Source of the DNA: Xanthostigma xanthostigma
Lineage: Eukaryota > Arthropoda > Insecta > Raphidioptera > Raphidiidae
DNA length: 64,000 bases
Direction of reading: 5' to 3'
Assembly (NCBI GenBank): GCA_963575645.1
Contig: OY754467.1
Location: 868,001-932,000, forward strand
Shown here: piece after piece, positions 1-12,199 of the stretch
Numbering within the stretch: position 1 is the first letter of the stretch
Layout: each line of letters opens with the position of its first letter
The notes under the pieces: model-generated
Database searches by the model: none
Told to the model about the DNA's origin: nothing
Seen by the model: the letters and a program-made list of their open reading frames with translations, nothing else
Translations under genes and position numbers: made by a program

Positions 1-1822
1 CACGGCTAACCTCAGATGAGAATATTTTCTTGTTTCATACTTTTCAGTAGTCTGGTTTTATTTTTTATTTAAATGCAAATTTATCAATGAATCATCAAAA
101 TGTGAGCTGAAATATTTTCGAAATAGTACTTGTTTACACAAAAAATTCGCATACCAATTTGTTCTAATTATACCCGAATGAATAATTTTTAATTTTATGC
201 GATCTCAAGGTGTAAAAATTTCTAAAAATACAATCACGTGATCAAGATCGTTTACACTGAGAGCGCAGCATTAAAAAAAAAACAACAAAACAACAGTGTT
301 TTGTCTTTTCGATATACAAGGTGTTCGCATATTTTATCCACAGATGTTGGGCTTGCAGAAAAGGTTGTCGGAAAATCTAGTTTGGCAGTTAGAAAATAAA
401 TTTAAACATTTGTTGATTATTGCCCCCTCCCTCGGTCAACAATCTGAAGACATCTGTTAAAAAAATGATCAGAACATGTCGCCATTTTGTTTTATTAGGT
501 GACTGAAAACGATTTTTGCGGAATATCTCGTTTTCGCTCGATTTTTGATGAAATCTTGGAGAGAAATATGCGACTTTTGTCCAAAACTTTTTAATAAATG
601 TCATCAGGTTTTTGAAAAAAAAAAAACAAAAGAAAATGACACCGACCGCCGGGATCAAGGTCACGAGGCAGCCACTATACCCCTCATCCACCGTAGCACA
701 ACGTCGTACAGCCGGTTAGTACAGTGGTATGCGTTGCAACGCGTCGTTCACTTTCAATTCCGCACGAATCGATTTTACCCTATCGCGCCAAAAGAAGTTT
801 CACTTCAGAACGTTACCAAATTTCGCAGCACTCTCTCGTAATTAAGGTTAATCCATAGAAAATCCATGTCATAGTACTTAATAAATTATCGTATATTTTT
901 ACCAACAGTTAAAAATATTAAAAACAAGACCGATCTACAGAAAACATGTTTATTAATGATTAATATTTTTTTTAATAAACAATGAACACAGTTAAAAAAA
1001 AGTATTATATTATATTAATATAATATTATGAACTACATACAGTATACATCTGTGGCCATAATTCAAAACGGCTTAAGTTGAAAATTTTCAGTTAAAATAC
1101 TATGTCGTCCAGTTCTCGATTTTTCGTAGCGTCGGTATAAGACACGTCGCCGTCGCCATACACGAGCATTGCGTACGACGCGTCGAACGAAATTCACTCA
1201 CCAATGTACATTTACAAGCACTCCTACTCTGATTGTCTATAACAAACTTCCTGTTTGAATTATAACTCGACACACAAGCGGTATTGTGCTGGGACCACAG
1301 ATACAATATTTTATCGGTATACCTATTATATTTTTTTCGTAATAATAATAATGAGATATATTTTTTCTAACACATTTAGTAAAAATACATTACAGCGTTC
1401 CCATTGTAAAAATTTTGTGTATCCGTCTTTTGTATACTCGATCTCTTCTCGACGCCTATTAGGTTAAACTGACTTGAGTTAAAAATTGAGATAAGTTGGC
1501 AGTTTAGTGAATGAATTAATTGTAATTAGGCAGTTTAGTCGATCACAACGCGCCGTGAACTTTTGCCCAAGTCCTCTTCGATTAAAAGATAAGTGCAACG
1601 GCAATGGGAAGGTACCCACCGCCGTCTTTTTAGTAGCTAAAAATGGATAATTGGAGGGTTGGACGATTGGGGGCTTGTTTTTATTAAAAAAATATACAGG
1701 TAATCAAATATAATCCCTCGAATATATCAAAATTTCATTTAATGCAAGCCTATACAGTTTTTATCTGACGACAAAAACAATATATTATTGTTAAAATGGT
1801 GAGGTGCCAAAATTTAAGAAAT
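1..1822. other. A+T-rich intergenic DNA, no gene recognised
   Basis: No reading frame in this stretch resembles a known protein and none shows coding character distinct from its A+T-rich surroundings. Apart from a tRNA-like remnant near 650, I see only poly(A)/poly(T) runs and simple A/T repeats (for example around 960-1030). Confidence 0.5.
640..720 (-). repeat. tRNA-like remnant, probable SINE head
   Basis: Read on the minus strand this stretch has an A-box-like TAGTGGCTGCC, then a degenerate B box (ACCTTGATCCC), GGCGGTCGGTG and a T-rich tail. The same B box, GGCGATCGGTG and T-tail order recurs at 40858-40932, which suggests one old tRNA-derived SINE family rather than functional tRNA genes. 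No cloverleaf with a paired acceptor stem can be drawn. Confidence 0.35.
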
Positions 1823-1880
1823 GAATAGTACGGTTCGCTTAGTGGAGCGGCAAAACAATGAAACAATGTAAAGCATAAAA
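1823..1880 (+). repeat. dispersed repeat, 'GTACGGTTCGCTT' copy 1
   Basis: About 45 bp beginning AGTACGGTTCGCTTAGTGG and including GCAATGAAACAATGTAA-like sequence. It recurs at 39097-39144 in the same orientation and at 55322-55385 inverted. It probably marks the terminus of a transposon family whose interior is not conserved between copies here. Confidence 0.55.
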
Positions 1881-2334
1881 AACAGTTAATAACTATGTTT
1901 ATCTTTTTCGTTTTTAAACAAAGAAGAGAATTTCAATACAGACGATTTTTTACAATGTGAACATCTGCCATATACAGACAAAATACGTAATCATATTTTA
2001 ATTTCAAAAAAACGAGAAAAAACAGCCTAAATTATAATTTTATATATTCGTATAATGTATGATATATTTATATTTAAATTTATATCGAAATATCGTTTTT
2101 TTTTCAATTTTAAAATTATTTTCTGTCTGTGATGTATTTCTCCTTTAATATCAGTTGGTGTCCATTTTTTGTGTTACATAGGCCAATTCTTACGTAGTCG
2201 CTAAAGTTTAAAAAAAAAAAAACTTTCATCGATATCACATTTTCATCGATAATATTTCAAAGTATCAATACATCGAAAAAATAGTTGTCGGTTATGTAAA
2301 AAAGAGATGGCGATTGTTTGCTATAGGTTTCAAG

Positions 2335-2672
2335 CGTGCTATGCCGCTGGATTTCGTGTGTTCGCTCCACACGATGCGTGTTTTGAAGCTATCTTTGTAG
2401 CGCGCACAGTTCGAATGTTAACAAAAGATGACGTTCATTGTCTCTGAACAGAACACACACGTATGACGCCATTTTTGTTTGCGGACGTTTGTCCAAGTCG
2501 CTCACGTGACAAGGATACCGTTTCATGAAAAATAGCTTTGGTTCTAATTTTGAAATCCAGCTTGTAACCAAGCACGCGAGCCCGCAGTGACGTCACTTCC
2601 ATCCTCGCAGCCAGCGTAAATTCTAGCAACGAGTCCGGCGGTAAAACCAGCCCCGTACGCAGCGGCCTTAGT
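2335..2672. mobile_element. MITE, 'GCTGCACACGAG' family, degenerate copy
   Basis: The right end reads GTACGCAGCGGCCTTA, matching the right ends at 55307 and 61199. The interior shares the landmarks GACAGTTCGAA, GAACAGAACACAC, CCACGTGACAAG and GCCCGCAGTGACGTCA, in order, with the copies at 36363 and 60676. The left end is diverged. It is a non-coding DNA transposon relic; the superfamily is uncertain, with TTAA at better-preserved ends. Confidence 0.6.
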
Positions 2673-5600
2673 TTCCGAAAAATTATAACCGTCAAAAAAA
2701 AGTTTCGTTTCTTATACAAACCGCCTCCCTTTCCATACTTAGTACTTTTTTCCTAGAACTATTTTTTTTCCTGAGACCTTCCCGTGACCCCTAGAATCAT
2801 ACCCGAGATCCTTAATCGGATCACGACCCTGAGTTTGAAAAACAAAGGACCTATGTAACACTCGCGGCCGGACACACTGTCGGAATTAATTTTGATTTCT
2901 TGAGTTGGTTTTAATTAAAAATAAAACTCAAATTCAGAAACGATCATAAATACACAACCAAAGACTCTATTTATATAATATGTATTATTCGTGTTCAACA
3001 TGTTACCCTAGCGCAAACTAGTGCAGTTCAGTGTAGAAACAAACCAACTATATCTCATTACAGATATCTGTATTTCAACAATACTTAGGTGCCTAACCCG
3101 AGGCACAAATATTTAGTATCGAAACAATTCGGCCACATTGACAATCCGCTGTTATTTTTTCTACAAAAAAGAAAATAAAATCATTCTTTTATCCACCTTT
3201 CTTGTAAGGTTTGTAGCTGTACTAACTGAAATCAAATTCACAAGTGTAAACAATAAAAATCCAGTACTACTGAAGAACACATCTAGAGTAAGATTGTGGA
3301 TTATAGATGCTCAAAAGGTGAGAGCACGTTCGGTGTGCTCGATTTTTCTTGTTAGTTATTTCTCTTCCATAAGCGACGGCCAAACAATTGGTTAATATCT
3401 GCACTGCCCTGCACTATATTGGCAACGCGAACAAAGCTATTGCAACTAATTTTCACTATTTCTAAAATCTATTTATCATCTTTCAAATACGAGAAACGAT
3501 TATCTGTAGCGTTCGATAAATTATACGTTTAAAACTTGCTTTTACGGTGAGTTCAGTCGCCAACGATAGATGGCACTGCATGTATCGTTTCTCAGTCCAC
3601 TGTGTGCTTCATTGCTTAAGTATGTTCTTATGTCAGCAAGTGAACTGATAAACAATTTTGCGTTACAGCAGTGCCATCTGTCGTGATCGGATAAACACAC
3701 ATCAGAAACAATCCTTGACTGCATTCACACATTTATATTGCAGTAGTAAAATCAGTAAAATGATTTTATTGGCAAACAAAAACAATTTGATAATTGCATT
3801 CTCTGTGATTTGCAAAACATGTCGGTTGAACTTATAAAATTGTTTTTGTTACAAAGTGACTATTTTTGTTTATTTATTTATACTGCACAAACAAATGCCT
3901 ACGTTTAAAAACAAAACAGAAACAGTATTATCTAAAAGATTACCGGTTTCTCTTGCAATAAATGTGATACAAAAGAAATATTTTTTTATCGGTTGAGGTA
4001 AAATTAAACTAGCTTTTGTTTTTCGAGTTACAAATTAAAACAACCAACATTTTATATTTCATGATTTATGTTAGGATATCAGTACTTTTTATAGATTAAA
4101 GCCGCTCGACAACTAAGGTTATGAGTATTTTTTCGAGTTTGAATAAATTAATATTATAACCATAAAAAAATAATCTACATACTTGACCGAATATTTTTTT
4201 AATAAGTACAACAAATTTAAATCGAACAAGACAAATCTACACTTTACAAAACCAGCATTTGTTTTTTTATAAATATTTAAAACACAATATTTTAACAGTG
4301 CGACAAAAAATAAATTATATTTAAATACTAATATTTTATAGCTTAGTGAAATAAAAACATTTTACAAAAAAATGCAATTTATTCAATTTGGTTTTTGATT
4401 ACGAAAAAATATTTAAATATAAAACATATTTCTATTATCATTTAGCTATCATAAAAGGATTTTTTTGTTTCGCTAAACTGAATAAAAAATAGTCACGCTG
4501 TATAAAAAATATCACTATCCAATAGTCTCGACTTGAAAACAATAAATTATATAGTAAATTAAATTTTCAAATAAAAAAAATTGTTTGATTGTAGATTATA
4601 GACGCTCGACAGCTCAGTTCATTGGTGTCTAGTAAGAATAAAACTTTAAAGAATTAAGGTAGATTTACGATTTTATCAAGGCCCCTGCAGCCGGTAACAC
4701 AAAATTTCTCAGGCCACAAACAATTTGTCGAGTCCTATTTCTAGCTTTTTACCAGAATGCATGAGCAGAAGCACCTTGTGCCTCCGACAGACAACCCACG
4801 GACCAGAAGTGAAAGCTTCGAGGGCCGGATCCGGTCCGCGGGTCGCTAATAATCCGATAATTGTCGGATAAATCCGGAACTGCTTGAATCTGAACGGATC
4901 ACATAAATCTATCTTAACTCTTAAAAGTAAATGACAAATTCGGATTACTGACTGTATATCTAACATAAGTCGCAAGCAAAGAGTGTATTAAAAATTATAT
5001 AATATGTATATTTTTATTTATAAACGTTAATTATCGTAACAAATACAATATTATAATTATTTATAATAAAATAGCGGAGTCACAATATGATCAAGATAAG
5101 CAGAAAAATTCAAAAACTATATCGGAAGTTCTTCATTCGAAACTGTATTACGATTGTTAAAATTGTTTAAACGGACTACAAAAAAAAAACGGGGGTGTTT
5201 GACAAAGTCACTCTCTAAGTCTTTGGTTTGCAGTCTCTGTTGAAAATCATTTAGGTGAATTATTTAAACGAATAACATTAAATATTTAGTTGGGTACAAC
5301 CAATAATATCTAAAAATCTGATTTCATAAAAAGGAAAAAAAAATATAGTTACTTGAACAAAAAAATACAAACGTTTCATATATAAAAAAAACGTAAATAT
5401 ATATTTTTTTGTAAAAAAATAGCTCTTCTGTTATTTAGGTTTTGGATGTATATAAAATATTTCAAATCAAAACACAGGTCGACGATAGCGAGAGATCTAC
5501 GTACCTATGTTTAGAAAAAAATATGGCGCTCGACAGTAAAATACTTCGCTCTAGAAATGTATATATATTCATCGGAATCATTTACTGCGACTACAGTTTC

Positions 5601-5793
5601 TCTTTCGTTACATTTTATTTTTGTAAGGTTTGCGAATTGCAATTTTCAAACAAGTTTACGGTATCAGAATTGCGTTTAAAATTCAAATGCTTGCACCCAA
5701 CCTAACAATTATAACAAAAACCACGCTTATTTTTCAGAAAACGAGTTCTATCAAATGGCAAAATGTCTTAATAAAATTAGCACACGGGCATTG
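2673..5793. other. intergenic DNA 3' of the UBE2H-type gene
   Basis: No gene is recognised. It holds a short inverted repeat (arms 3564-3579 and 3668-3683, GATAGATGGCACTGC-like), two copies of the TAGACGCTCGACAACTAAGG motif, and a moderately G+C-rich patch at 4680-4920 that looks like transposon debris. The part nearest the gene includes its 3' untranslated region; AATAAA on the minus strand occurs near 5612. Confidence 0.45.
4091..4118 (+). repeat. short dispersed motif 'GCTCGACAACTAAGG'
   Basis: ATAGATTAAAGCCGCTCGAC continues into AACTAAGG. Related copies are at 4591-4620, 26012-26040 and 29769-29796, all in the same orientation and each near 28 bp with two to five differences. The conserved core, CGCTCGNCAACTAAGGTCA, has no obvious partner inverted repeat. 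It is probably the surviving end of an old transposon family. Confidence 0.4.
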
Positions 5794-6342
5794 TTATAAC
5801 TCCATGTCTTGGGCTTCGTCTTCGCTGAAGTCCGACATGCTCGATTCGCTTTCCGAACTCACACTCGACTCTTGACCCCGTAACGCCTCTTCGGTCGCGT
5901 ATTTACGAACGTAATCGGACACTTTTTTTTTGTACTCTTCGGGCTTGTGCAAATACATCGCCGCTGCGTCTCCGTTCAGCGGATCGATCGGATTCGGATA
6001 AGTCAGCAGTTGCGGTAAAAACGATTCGAAAATATTCGATAGATCGTAAAGCGCTGTCCACGCCTGATTAATTACGTCTAAGCAAACAGTACCCGACACT
6101 TCGTCAATATTTGGATGGTATACCTTGTTCATAAATCCAATACTCGGCGATTTGAACGGATATTGATCGGGTAAATGAACACGTACTTTCCACACGCCTC
6201 CTTCGTACGGCGTTCCTCGCGGTCCGTAAAATTTAACACAAAATTCATTCAGACCGCCGAGAATGGTCACTTCGTGTTTACTCTCTATTAATTTCAACAC
6301 GTCCGTATCAACACGTCTTTTGCCAGCACTCGGGGACGACAT
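5794..6342 (-). CDS. UBE2H: Ubiquitin-conjugating enzyme E2 H (UBE2H-type), intronless
   Basis: This single uninterrupted reading frame encodes 182 residues. It takes ubiquitin from E1 as a thioester and passes it to substrates, for this family with GID/CTLH-type E3 ligases. The UBC fold spans about residues 8-150. The HPN motif is at 76-78 and the catalytic cysteine is Cys87 ([13 protein letters not shown]). The acidic tail ends [16 protein letters not shown], which is the hallmark C-terminus of animal UBE2H and is typically casein-kinase phosphorylated. Length matches the family (about 183). The start is the first ATG ([10 protein letters not shown]), as in the human protein. The absence of introns is notable because vertebrate UBE2H has several; it may be a retrocopy kept intact or a lineage-specific loss of introns. 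No poly(A) remnant or flanking duplication marks a recent retroposition. Confidence 0.95.
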   Translation of the reverse strand: MSSPSAGKRRVDTDVLKLIESKHEVTILGGLNEFCVKFYGPRGTPYEGGVWKVRVHLPDQYPFKSPSIGFMNKVYHPNIDEVSGTVCLDVINQAWTALYDLSNIFESFLPQLLTYPNPIDPLNGDAAAMYLHKPEEYKKKVSDYVRKYATEEALRGQESSVSSESESSMSDFSEDEAQDMEL

Positions 6343-7000
6343 TGTTTAATTTTAGATTAATGATTTTTCACTACCGCTAACAACATAAAACTGTTTGATT
6401 TTGACGTCTTTCAAATTTCTTTGTATATTAAAACGATATATTAATTTCTTATAACAAAGAAAAACAATGATCCACCACTATGACAGCTGATATAAGATGG
6501 CGAACGACGTAGTCAGCTGTGCCAAGGAAGAGAGAAAACTCTACCGACTGGCACGTTAATCGAACAAAGAGAAAAGTTCAACGCAGCGACACATCACGCA
6601 CAAAATTAGAACTATACCCACGTTTGCAAGTCGACAGACGGTATTTCAGAAAATTTTCCAATAAATGACGTAAAATAACTAATAACCGCGAAAGCGTAAC
6701 AATGGTATTTTAATTTCAAGTCATTTACATTTTTAATCAGATTATTTCATCCGCTGCATGTACTTCACGTTATACACAAGAAGGCTCAAAATGTTATTAA
6801 ATGAATAGGCTATAAATACATCACACATACCTTTATTTATTCGAAAATAAAACCTATTAACTGGCTTTTTGCCAACTTGTATGCCTATTGAGTCTATTCC
6901 GTTCTCAAAACATTGTCGAATTATTACAAAACCCATTGTATATGCATCGTTTCTTTAATTCTGTAATACTTTGTTAATTTTGAAGAATAAAAACAACCTT
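6343..7000. other. upstream region of the UBE2H-type gene
   Basis: This holds the presumed promoter and 5' leader of the minus-strand UBE2H-type gene. No TATA box or initiator can be assigned with confidence, and no other coding sequence is seen. Confidence 0.3.
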
Positions 7001-7001
7001 A

Positions 7002-7417
7002 ATAGTATACATAATTATAAATAATGAACTATCTGAATTAAAAACCGACTGGAAATTCAATAAATATCGTTTGAAGTGCGATCGGAGATCTATTAACTTT
7101 TATTGGTCATAAGCCTACAAAATTCAACCTTAATAATATACAAAACGTATCGAAACGTTAGTATTAAATGCAAGTTTAAAAAAACCTCAGTATTGCTTCA
7201 TTTTCGATCCTTATGCCACGGAATTTCTTCTAAATACTCATCATTAACTTCAACGGATCACAGTTACTCTATTTATTGAATAGAGTCAATCTTCACTTAA
7301 TAATATACATAATTATAAATAATGAACTACCCGAATTAAAAACCGACTGGAAATTCAATAAATATCGTTTGAAGTGCGATCGGAGATCTATAAACTGTTA
7401 CTGGTCATAAGCCTACA
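7002..7417 (+). repeat. Direct repeat, two ~120-bp copies 296 bp apart
   Basis: Positions 7002-7120 and 7298-7417 are nearly identical; both contain AATGAACTA, AAAAACCGACTGGAAATTC, ATATCGTTTGAAGTGCGATC and GGAGATCTAT. Between them lies a small hairpin (ACTCTATT/AATAGAGT near 7268-7288). The pair ends about 100 bp before the next gene's first coding exon. The copies lack LTR ends, so this looks like a local duplication rather than a retrovirus-like element. Confidence 0.7.
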
Positions 7418-7521
7418 CAATTTTCGACATTTTAAATGTCAGATGAGTGACTGAATTCAAGCGCTACCACAAAATTCATTTATTTATACGTTCTTTTGTT
7501 TGACCTTAGCTACCAAGAACA

Positions 7522-8895
7522 ATGTCACGAAGACCACGTCGCACACGTGTCTACGACTGCAATTACGATCTCGGCGAGAGCTACTACAGACCGGCGATCG
7601 ATCGACTCGACCGCAAGTTCACCGGGCGTCCGCTCGAACCGGCTGCCCGTGAGCCCAGCTTGCCGGTCGAGTTGCAAGAAAGGTTCGACCGCGCTTTTCA
7701 AGACGAAGATTTAAGCACGTCGCGTCGCCGCGCCGAAAAACACATCAAAGAGAATCATTTGTTCGATTCGCGCGGTGCTCTGACGGAACGCGCCGATGAA
7801 GCCCGAGCTCTCAGCGTTGCACTCGATGCCAGAGCTAACGACGATGGATTCGACGATGAGGTAATTATTGCTATCGAAACGTTTCTATAAGCAATACCCA
7901 AATTTTAGCTCATAATCCGAATAAAAAGCGTGATTCCTGACTTTGATAAAAATAAAAAAAAAAGACGGGTTGCACTCCGGGAGTGCCGGCAGAAGTGAAA
8001 ACTTGAATATTAACGTCTTAATTTTTTGCATTTAGAAGCATTGTTTATTTATTGGCAACACTTGTAAATAAAATGGTTTGTATCATAGATTGCATTTTTA
8101 TGTACGATATTTCAACGCTAGATGTCTAACGTTGTATAAAAAGTATCTGGCAATTACTATCACTTAGAGAGTCTCACCCAGTTCTTACTTTTCCTGACGC
8201 GAGTTTAACATTTTTTACCCATTACAAAAAAAGTGTACAACGCCGCTAAAGAAGTTTTCACTTCAAAAAACGTATAAGCCTTAGTTTTTATATAAGAAAT
8301 TTCAATAAAATGCTATGCTACAAAAGTGTATTTAGCGTGATCTCTGGGATTTGATACTTACGAACTTTATATATTTTTTTTACAGTTTTCAAGCGTTCTG
8401 CAGCGCATGAAAGCGTCAAGAAAGAAGATCCTCAACGATGTCGATTTGGAGGGAACCGTGAGCAACATCAGCTCAAGGCGTACGCTCGGCATGTCAGAGA
8501 AACTTCTCGATTCTGTCGGCATCAACGAAGTTTCGGCTCGTCGTATACAAAATGGCGACTCGAGTTCGGCTCTCAAACGACGATCCTTCCTCGACGAAGA
8601 ACTCGAACCGACGGGACCACCGATTCTCGAAAAATGGACGGCACTCGTCGACAAAGATAGCGAAGTGACGTCGAGTGCAGCGGCAGCTCGTGCGAGACAA
8701 TCGCGGGCGAGATTGAATGACCTTGAGGAAGAAATGGAGGCCATGAACCAGAAACATGCGGCCCGCGAGCGCAGGGTTGCACAGCTTCGTGCACTCGTCA
8801 ATGAAAATTCTGACGAGAGCAGTCAAGTTTTACAGTCGTCCATGAAATCTGCGAGAATATCGTCCCGATCCGAAAAGAAAACAGTCACTTTTTAA
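7522..8895 (+). CDS. Muscle thick-filament-type protein, myofilin-like (tentative)
   Basis: Two exons, 7522-7860 and 8386-8895, join in phase 0 across a 525-bp GT-AG intron (GTAATT...TTTTTACAG) to give 282 residues. A likely 5'-UTR acceptor (TTTGACCTTAG) ends at 7509. The N-terminus reads MSRRPRRTRVYDCNYDLGES, a basic patch followed by an aromatic stretch. Residues about 115-185 are charged and Ser-rich. Residues about 205-250 (ARARQSRARLNDLEEEMEAM onward) form a strong heptad-type helix, and the tail is Ser/Lys-rich. No signal peptide or membrane segment is seen. From family memory the layout best fits myofilin, a thick-filament-associated protein of insect muscle; the head of a short paramyosin isoform is the main alternative. 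G+C-rich codon use and clean splice sites show that it is a real gene. The intron holds a transposon copy. Confidence 0.75.
7971..8268 (+). mobile_element. MITE-like repeat ('GAAGTGAAAACTT' family), copy 1, intronic
   Basis: It begins GCACTCCGGGAGTGCCGGCA followed by GAAGTGAAAACTTG and ends AAGAAGTTTTCACTTC, so its ends carry an inverted GAAGTGAAAACTT. Copies lie at 29166-29418 (same orientation) and 53908-54075 (inverted, partial). It is wholly inside the intron of the myofilin-like gene. Confidence 0.7.
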
Positions 8896-10637
8896 AACAA
8901 CAATAGCATAAACACAAACAAAAGAATGTATCTTTTGTTTAACAACTTCTTAAAAAAAACAAAACAATAGCTGTAAAACAAATGCTAAATGAAAGCTTTG
9001 TTTATTGTTTAGTTTCCTTTTTTTGTATATTATATTTTTCATAGCATAAAAAAGCTTATATAAGTTATGAAATTTTATTTCTTTGTGGCTGCTTTTTCTA
9101 TTAATGCGCCTTATGAATATTTTATTTAAAAAAATCAATCGAATTAAGGCGAAGCTTTGTAAATAAGAATTTCGAAAACAAGAATTTTTATATAAACAAA
9201 TAACCTGTAGATTTTTGTAACACAAAATGGCTTCCATTTTTTCATACAAACCTATCCAAAGTTTTGATAATGACAATACATTACAATAATTAAATATTTT
9301 TCTCTTTTCTAAACTTGTAGCCAGTGAACCAAATATTAATTATTTTTATTGTTATATGCAAACTGTATATTAATAAATAAAATATAAAATATACGTTTGA
9401 AACGCTGAAATGTTTATATTATTTGTTTTCCTTAATAGAAGACTTCTTTCGTAGCTAATTTTCAAAACATATCCAAGGATAACTGAAACGAAATAATTAG
9501 GTTTCTTAAAATCGTGGATTAAATATCCAAAAAATATGATCTTTAGACCAGAATAAATGCAACAACAAAATTTATCACTACTGATAGACCCAAACAATTC
9601 TGATTTTTTTTTTAAATAAAATTTACTACAATATTGACATGTCGTGGATAAAGGTACAATAAAAAAAAAAAAAAATTAAGGCAGCCTGAGAAGCCACTAT
9701 GTTGTGCGAAACAATTGCCAAGCGAGTTTTTTTTAAACTTTTGGTAAGTACATTGATTTAAAAATATATTTTACACTACGCATGTAGTATTACGGAAATA
9801 AAGAAATTGTTATTATATTATTTATTATTATTATATTATATATCTTAATTTATCCGCCATATATTGCGGAAGAAACGGTCACACGACAAGCTTCGTTTCG
9901 TCTACTTAAAAAAAGCGAACATCGTGAGATATCTCAACAATCGAATTACTATTACCACATCTCAATTGTTTCACGTGAATCGACCATCTGCTTGCCTTTT
10001 ATAATTTTAATGCGTTAGCAATACGTCATCGGAACAAAACAGCCTCGCCGTTCCGCTCCTGTTTTGTTTTGTAATGTAATAATAGCTTTATTGGAAGTGT
10101 TCTCTTTTTCTTTGTTTATTCTTTCAAAAGAAGTTCGGACAGATTGATTAAGTAAACAAATCATGTTTTTCTGTAAATAGACTGTCCACAAAATAATTTA
10201 CGATCCATCTTTATTTAAATGGCACTTTGATGTTGGATAATTATTTTGCACAATCTGTTTGTGAGTAAAGCAGCATATTCTAAACAATTGGGGTCATCCC
10301 ATTCCTTTTTTGTAACAGGCTATTAAACGATTTTTTTGAGAATTTTTCTATAATAAAAACATTCCCAAAAGCGTGTATTTGGAATTTTAAACATAAAATT
10401 TTGCCGTTACCGAAATGACGTAGATACGATTTAGTCTGTGATTGTCTGACAAGATCTACTGGGTCACGTCCACTGATCTGTCAAATTGAAAGCAAACAAA
10501 GCGAGAAAAATTATTTATATACATCTCTTTCTATAAATAAAGAAGTGTGACTGTCAAATTTATGCTCAGCGTTTAAAAAACATGTCTTTAATTCTTGTTT
10601 GCAATAATATAAGAACGAAAAAAGTCGATTTACATTA
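8896..10637. other. intergenic DNA, no gene recognised
   Basis: A+T-rich sequence with the 3' end of the upstream gene and no protein-like reading frame of its own. No internal repeat family is recognised before the pogo-type MITE. Confidence 0.45.
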
Positions 10638-10880
10638 CAGTGTAATCTCACTAATCCGGCACTATTAAAAACCGGAGGGTGCCGGATTATTGGAATGTTC
10701 GGATTACTGGATTATAGTGAAAAAGTCATAGGTAATGAATAAAATAAAGGTTAGACTGCTAGTCGACGACGCAGCGACCGAAGCGCACAGTTATAGAGGG
10801 ACGAGTGAAGCGTGGGCGGAGGGTGCCGGATTATTGGACGAGCCGATCTATCGAAGTGCCGGATTAGTGAGATTATACTG
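10638..10880. mobile_element. pogo/Tigger-type MITE with TA duplication
   Basis: It has terminal inverted repeats CAGTGTAATCTCACTAATCC(GGCAC) at the left and their complement ending GATTATACTG at the right. TA flanks both sides (10636-10637 and 10881-10882). Ends of the CAGT..AATCTC..TAATCCGGCAC type are those of pogo/Tigger elements. At 243 bp it has no transposase. Confidence 0.8.
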
Positions 10881-10882
10881 TA

Positions 10883-11598
10883 TTTGCAAGTGTAATATGA
10901 GGAATAATATATGCACTGTTCAAAATTATCGAATTTTGAATTTACTTTGGGGCTATGACGCCTGGGTAGAGACGCACCTTCGTGCTCAAACGGGCACATC
11001 GACGCATTGAAGGAAAAAAATTGATATATGTATAGTTATTATGTCAACATAATTAGGGATATCGCATTTAGATTAGGCAAAGCAGCTGTAAGTAATTTTC
11101 TATCGCCCGTTAGCCGACAGAAACGCTGCCAAATACATTTAAACTCTGCACCGTCGTTGCACAAGTCTAACTAAAGTCGCGTTCACACTATTTCAAGTCG
11201 AATCAGTATAAAATCCTTATTATATGAAAACAGAGCAAAGCAATAATTTATTTTCACGTTGAGTGATTGCATACATTTAAGTTAATTACCGAAAAAAATC
11301 AATTAATATTGTAACTTCTTGAAAAGAGGAGATTCCGTTCTATAAAATGGCACCATTTTCAGATTGATTAAAGTTCACAATAAATCCTAAAACAGCATAG
11401 TAAGTCGTCGATAGGTCTGTACGTACGTCCGAGCTCTACAAGTCGCAAATTCTTGTGTGTTTTGTTAAGAGACAATAAACGTTCACTTTTGTTAATATTC
11501 GAGCTATGAAACATAGCAGTCAAATCTAGCAAGGAATTTAACAGTAAAAGCAGCCTCGTTGTCGGGCGTCTATATAGTTTAAAACTATTAATTAAACA
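10883..11598. other. intergenic DNA with a MITE fragment
   Basis: No gene is recognised. Positions about 11440-11570 resemble an interior piece of the 'GCTGCACACGAG' MITE family (GAGACAATAAACGTTCACTT, then TCTAGCAAGG and CAGCCTCG), without clear ends. Confidence 0.4.
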
Positions 11599-12199
11599 CT
11601 AGAGTGACCTGTGCAAATTATTCGCACTAAATAAGTATAATAATTATCACTTTACAAAATTATTTTTTAAATATGAATGCAGGTATTCAATTCGTTTCTA
11701 ATTTTGCACACTGCTTATAACGTTCTTCTTTTTGTTGTATTACAATATGAAGCTCAGATGACAGATCGAACAAATATTTTACTAAAATTGTCATATAGAG
11801 GCGGAAGTAGCAAAAGCGTTGAGCTAAGCCGTCAGATGGCATCTTGCAGCATTGCTGTGACGTTGTTCAGCGTTGCTCGCTGTTTCAAAATTAAAACCGT
11901 CAGATGGCAGTATGCAGTATTGTGTCTGTTGTATTACAATATAAAGGTCAGATGGCAGATCGAAGTGTTGACGTTGTTTCAAAATTAAAGCCGTCAGATG
12001 GCAGACGTTGTTCAGCGTTGCTAATAATTAATTAATTTACAAAAACAAAAGCAATAATAAATTTTTTAGTTGTCGATGTCAGTAGAGCAAGCAATTATCT
12101 GTAAAATGATATATAATTTATGTGGAGAAATTGTGAGGTTTTTTCTAAAAAGGGAGGCAAACATCTTTAACCTTAGCGTATTAATATATATGACTATGA
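11599..12199 (-). mobile_element. Non-autonomous Helitron, copy 1
   Basis: Read on the minus strand it starts TCATAGTCATATATATTAAT after an A. It ends with a GTGCGAATAATTTGCAC-like hairpin, a short spacer and CTAG before a T. A|TC...CTAG|T with a subterminal hairpin is the Helitron signature. The interior carries repeated CCGTCAGATGGCAG motifs. It is 601 bp, close to full length among the four copies. Confidence 0.8.

Noticed and set aside
7002..7417. Long terminal repeats of a small LTR element
   Set aside because: The copies lack TG...CA ends, a primer site and a target duplication.
8367..8826. Minus-strand frames of 110-144 codons opposite the myofilin-like gene
   Set aside because: Antisense shadows of exon 2; the plus-strand frame has matching splice sites and a coherent protein.
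11677..11988. 103-codon open frame, with similar frames at 48811 and 61948
   Set aside because: All lie at the same position inside copies of the non-coding Helitron family; the frame is broken differently in each copy.
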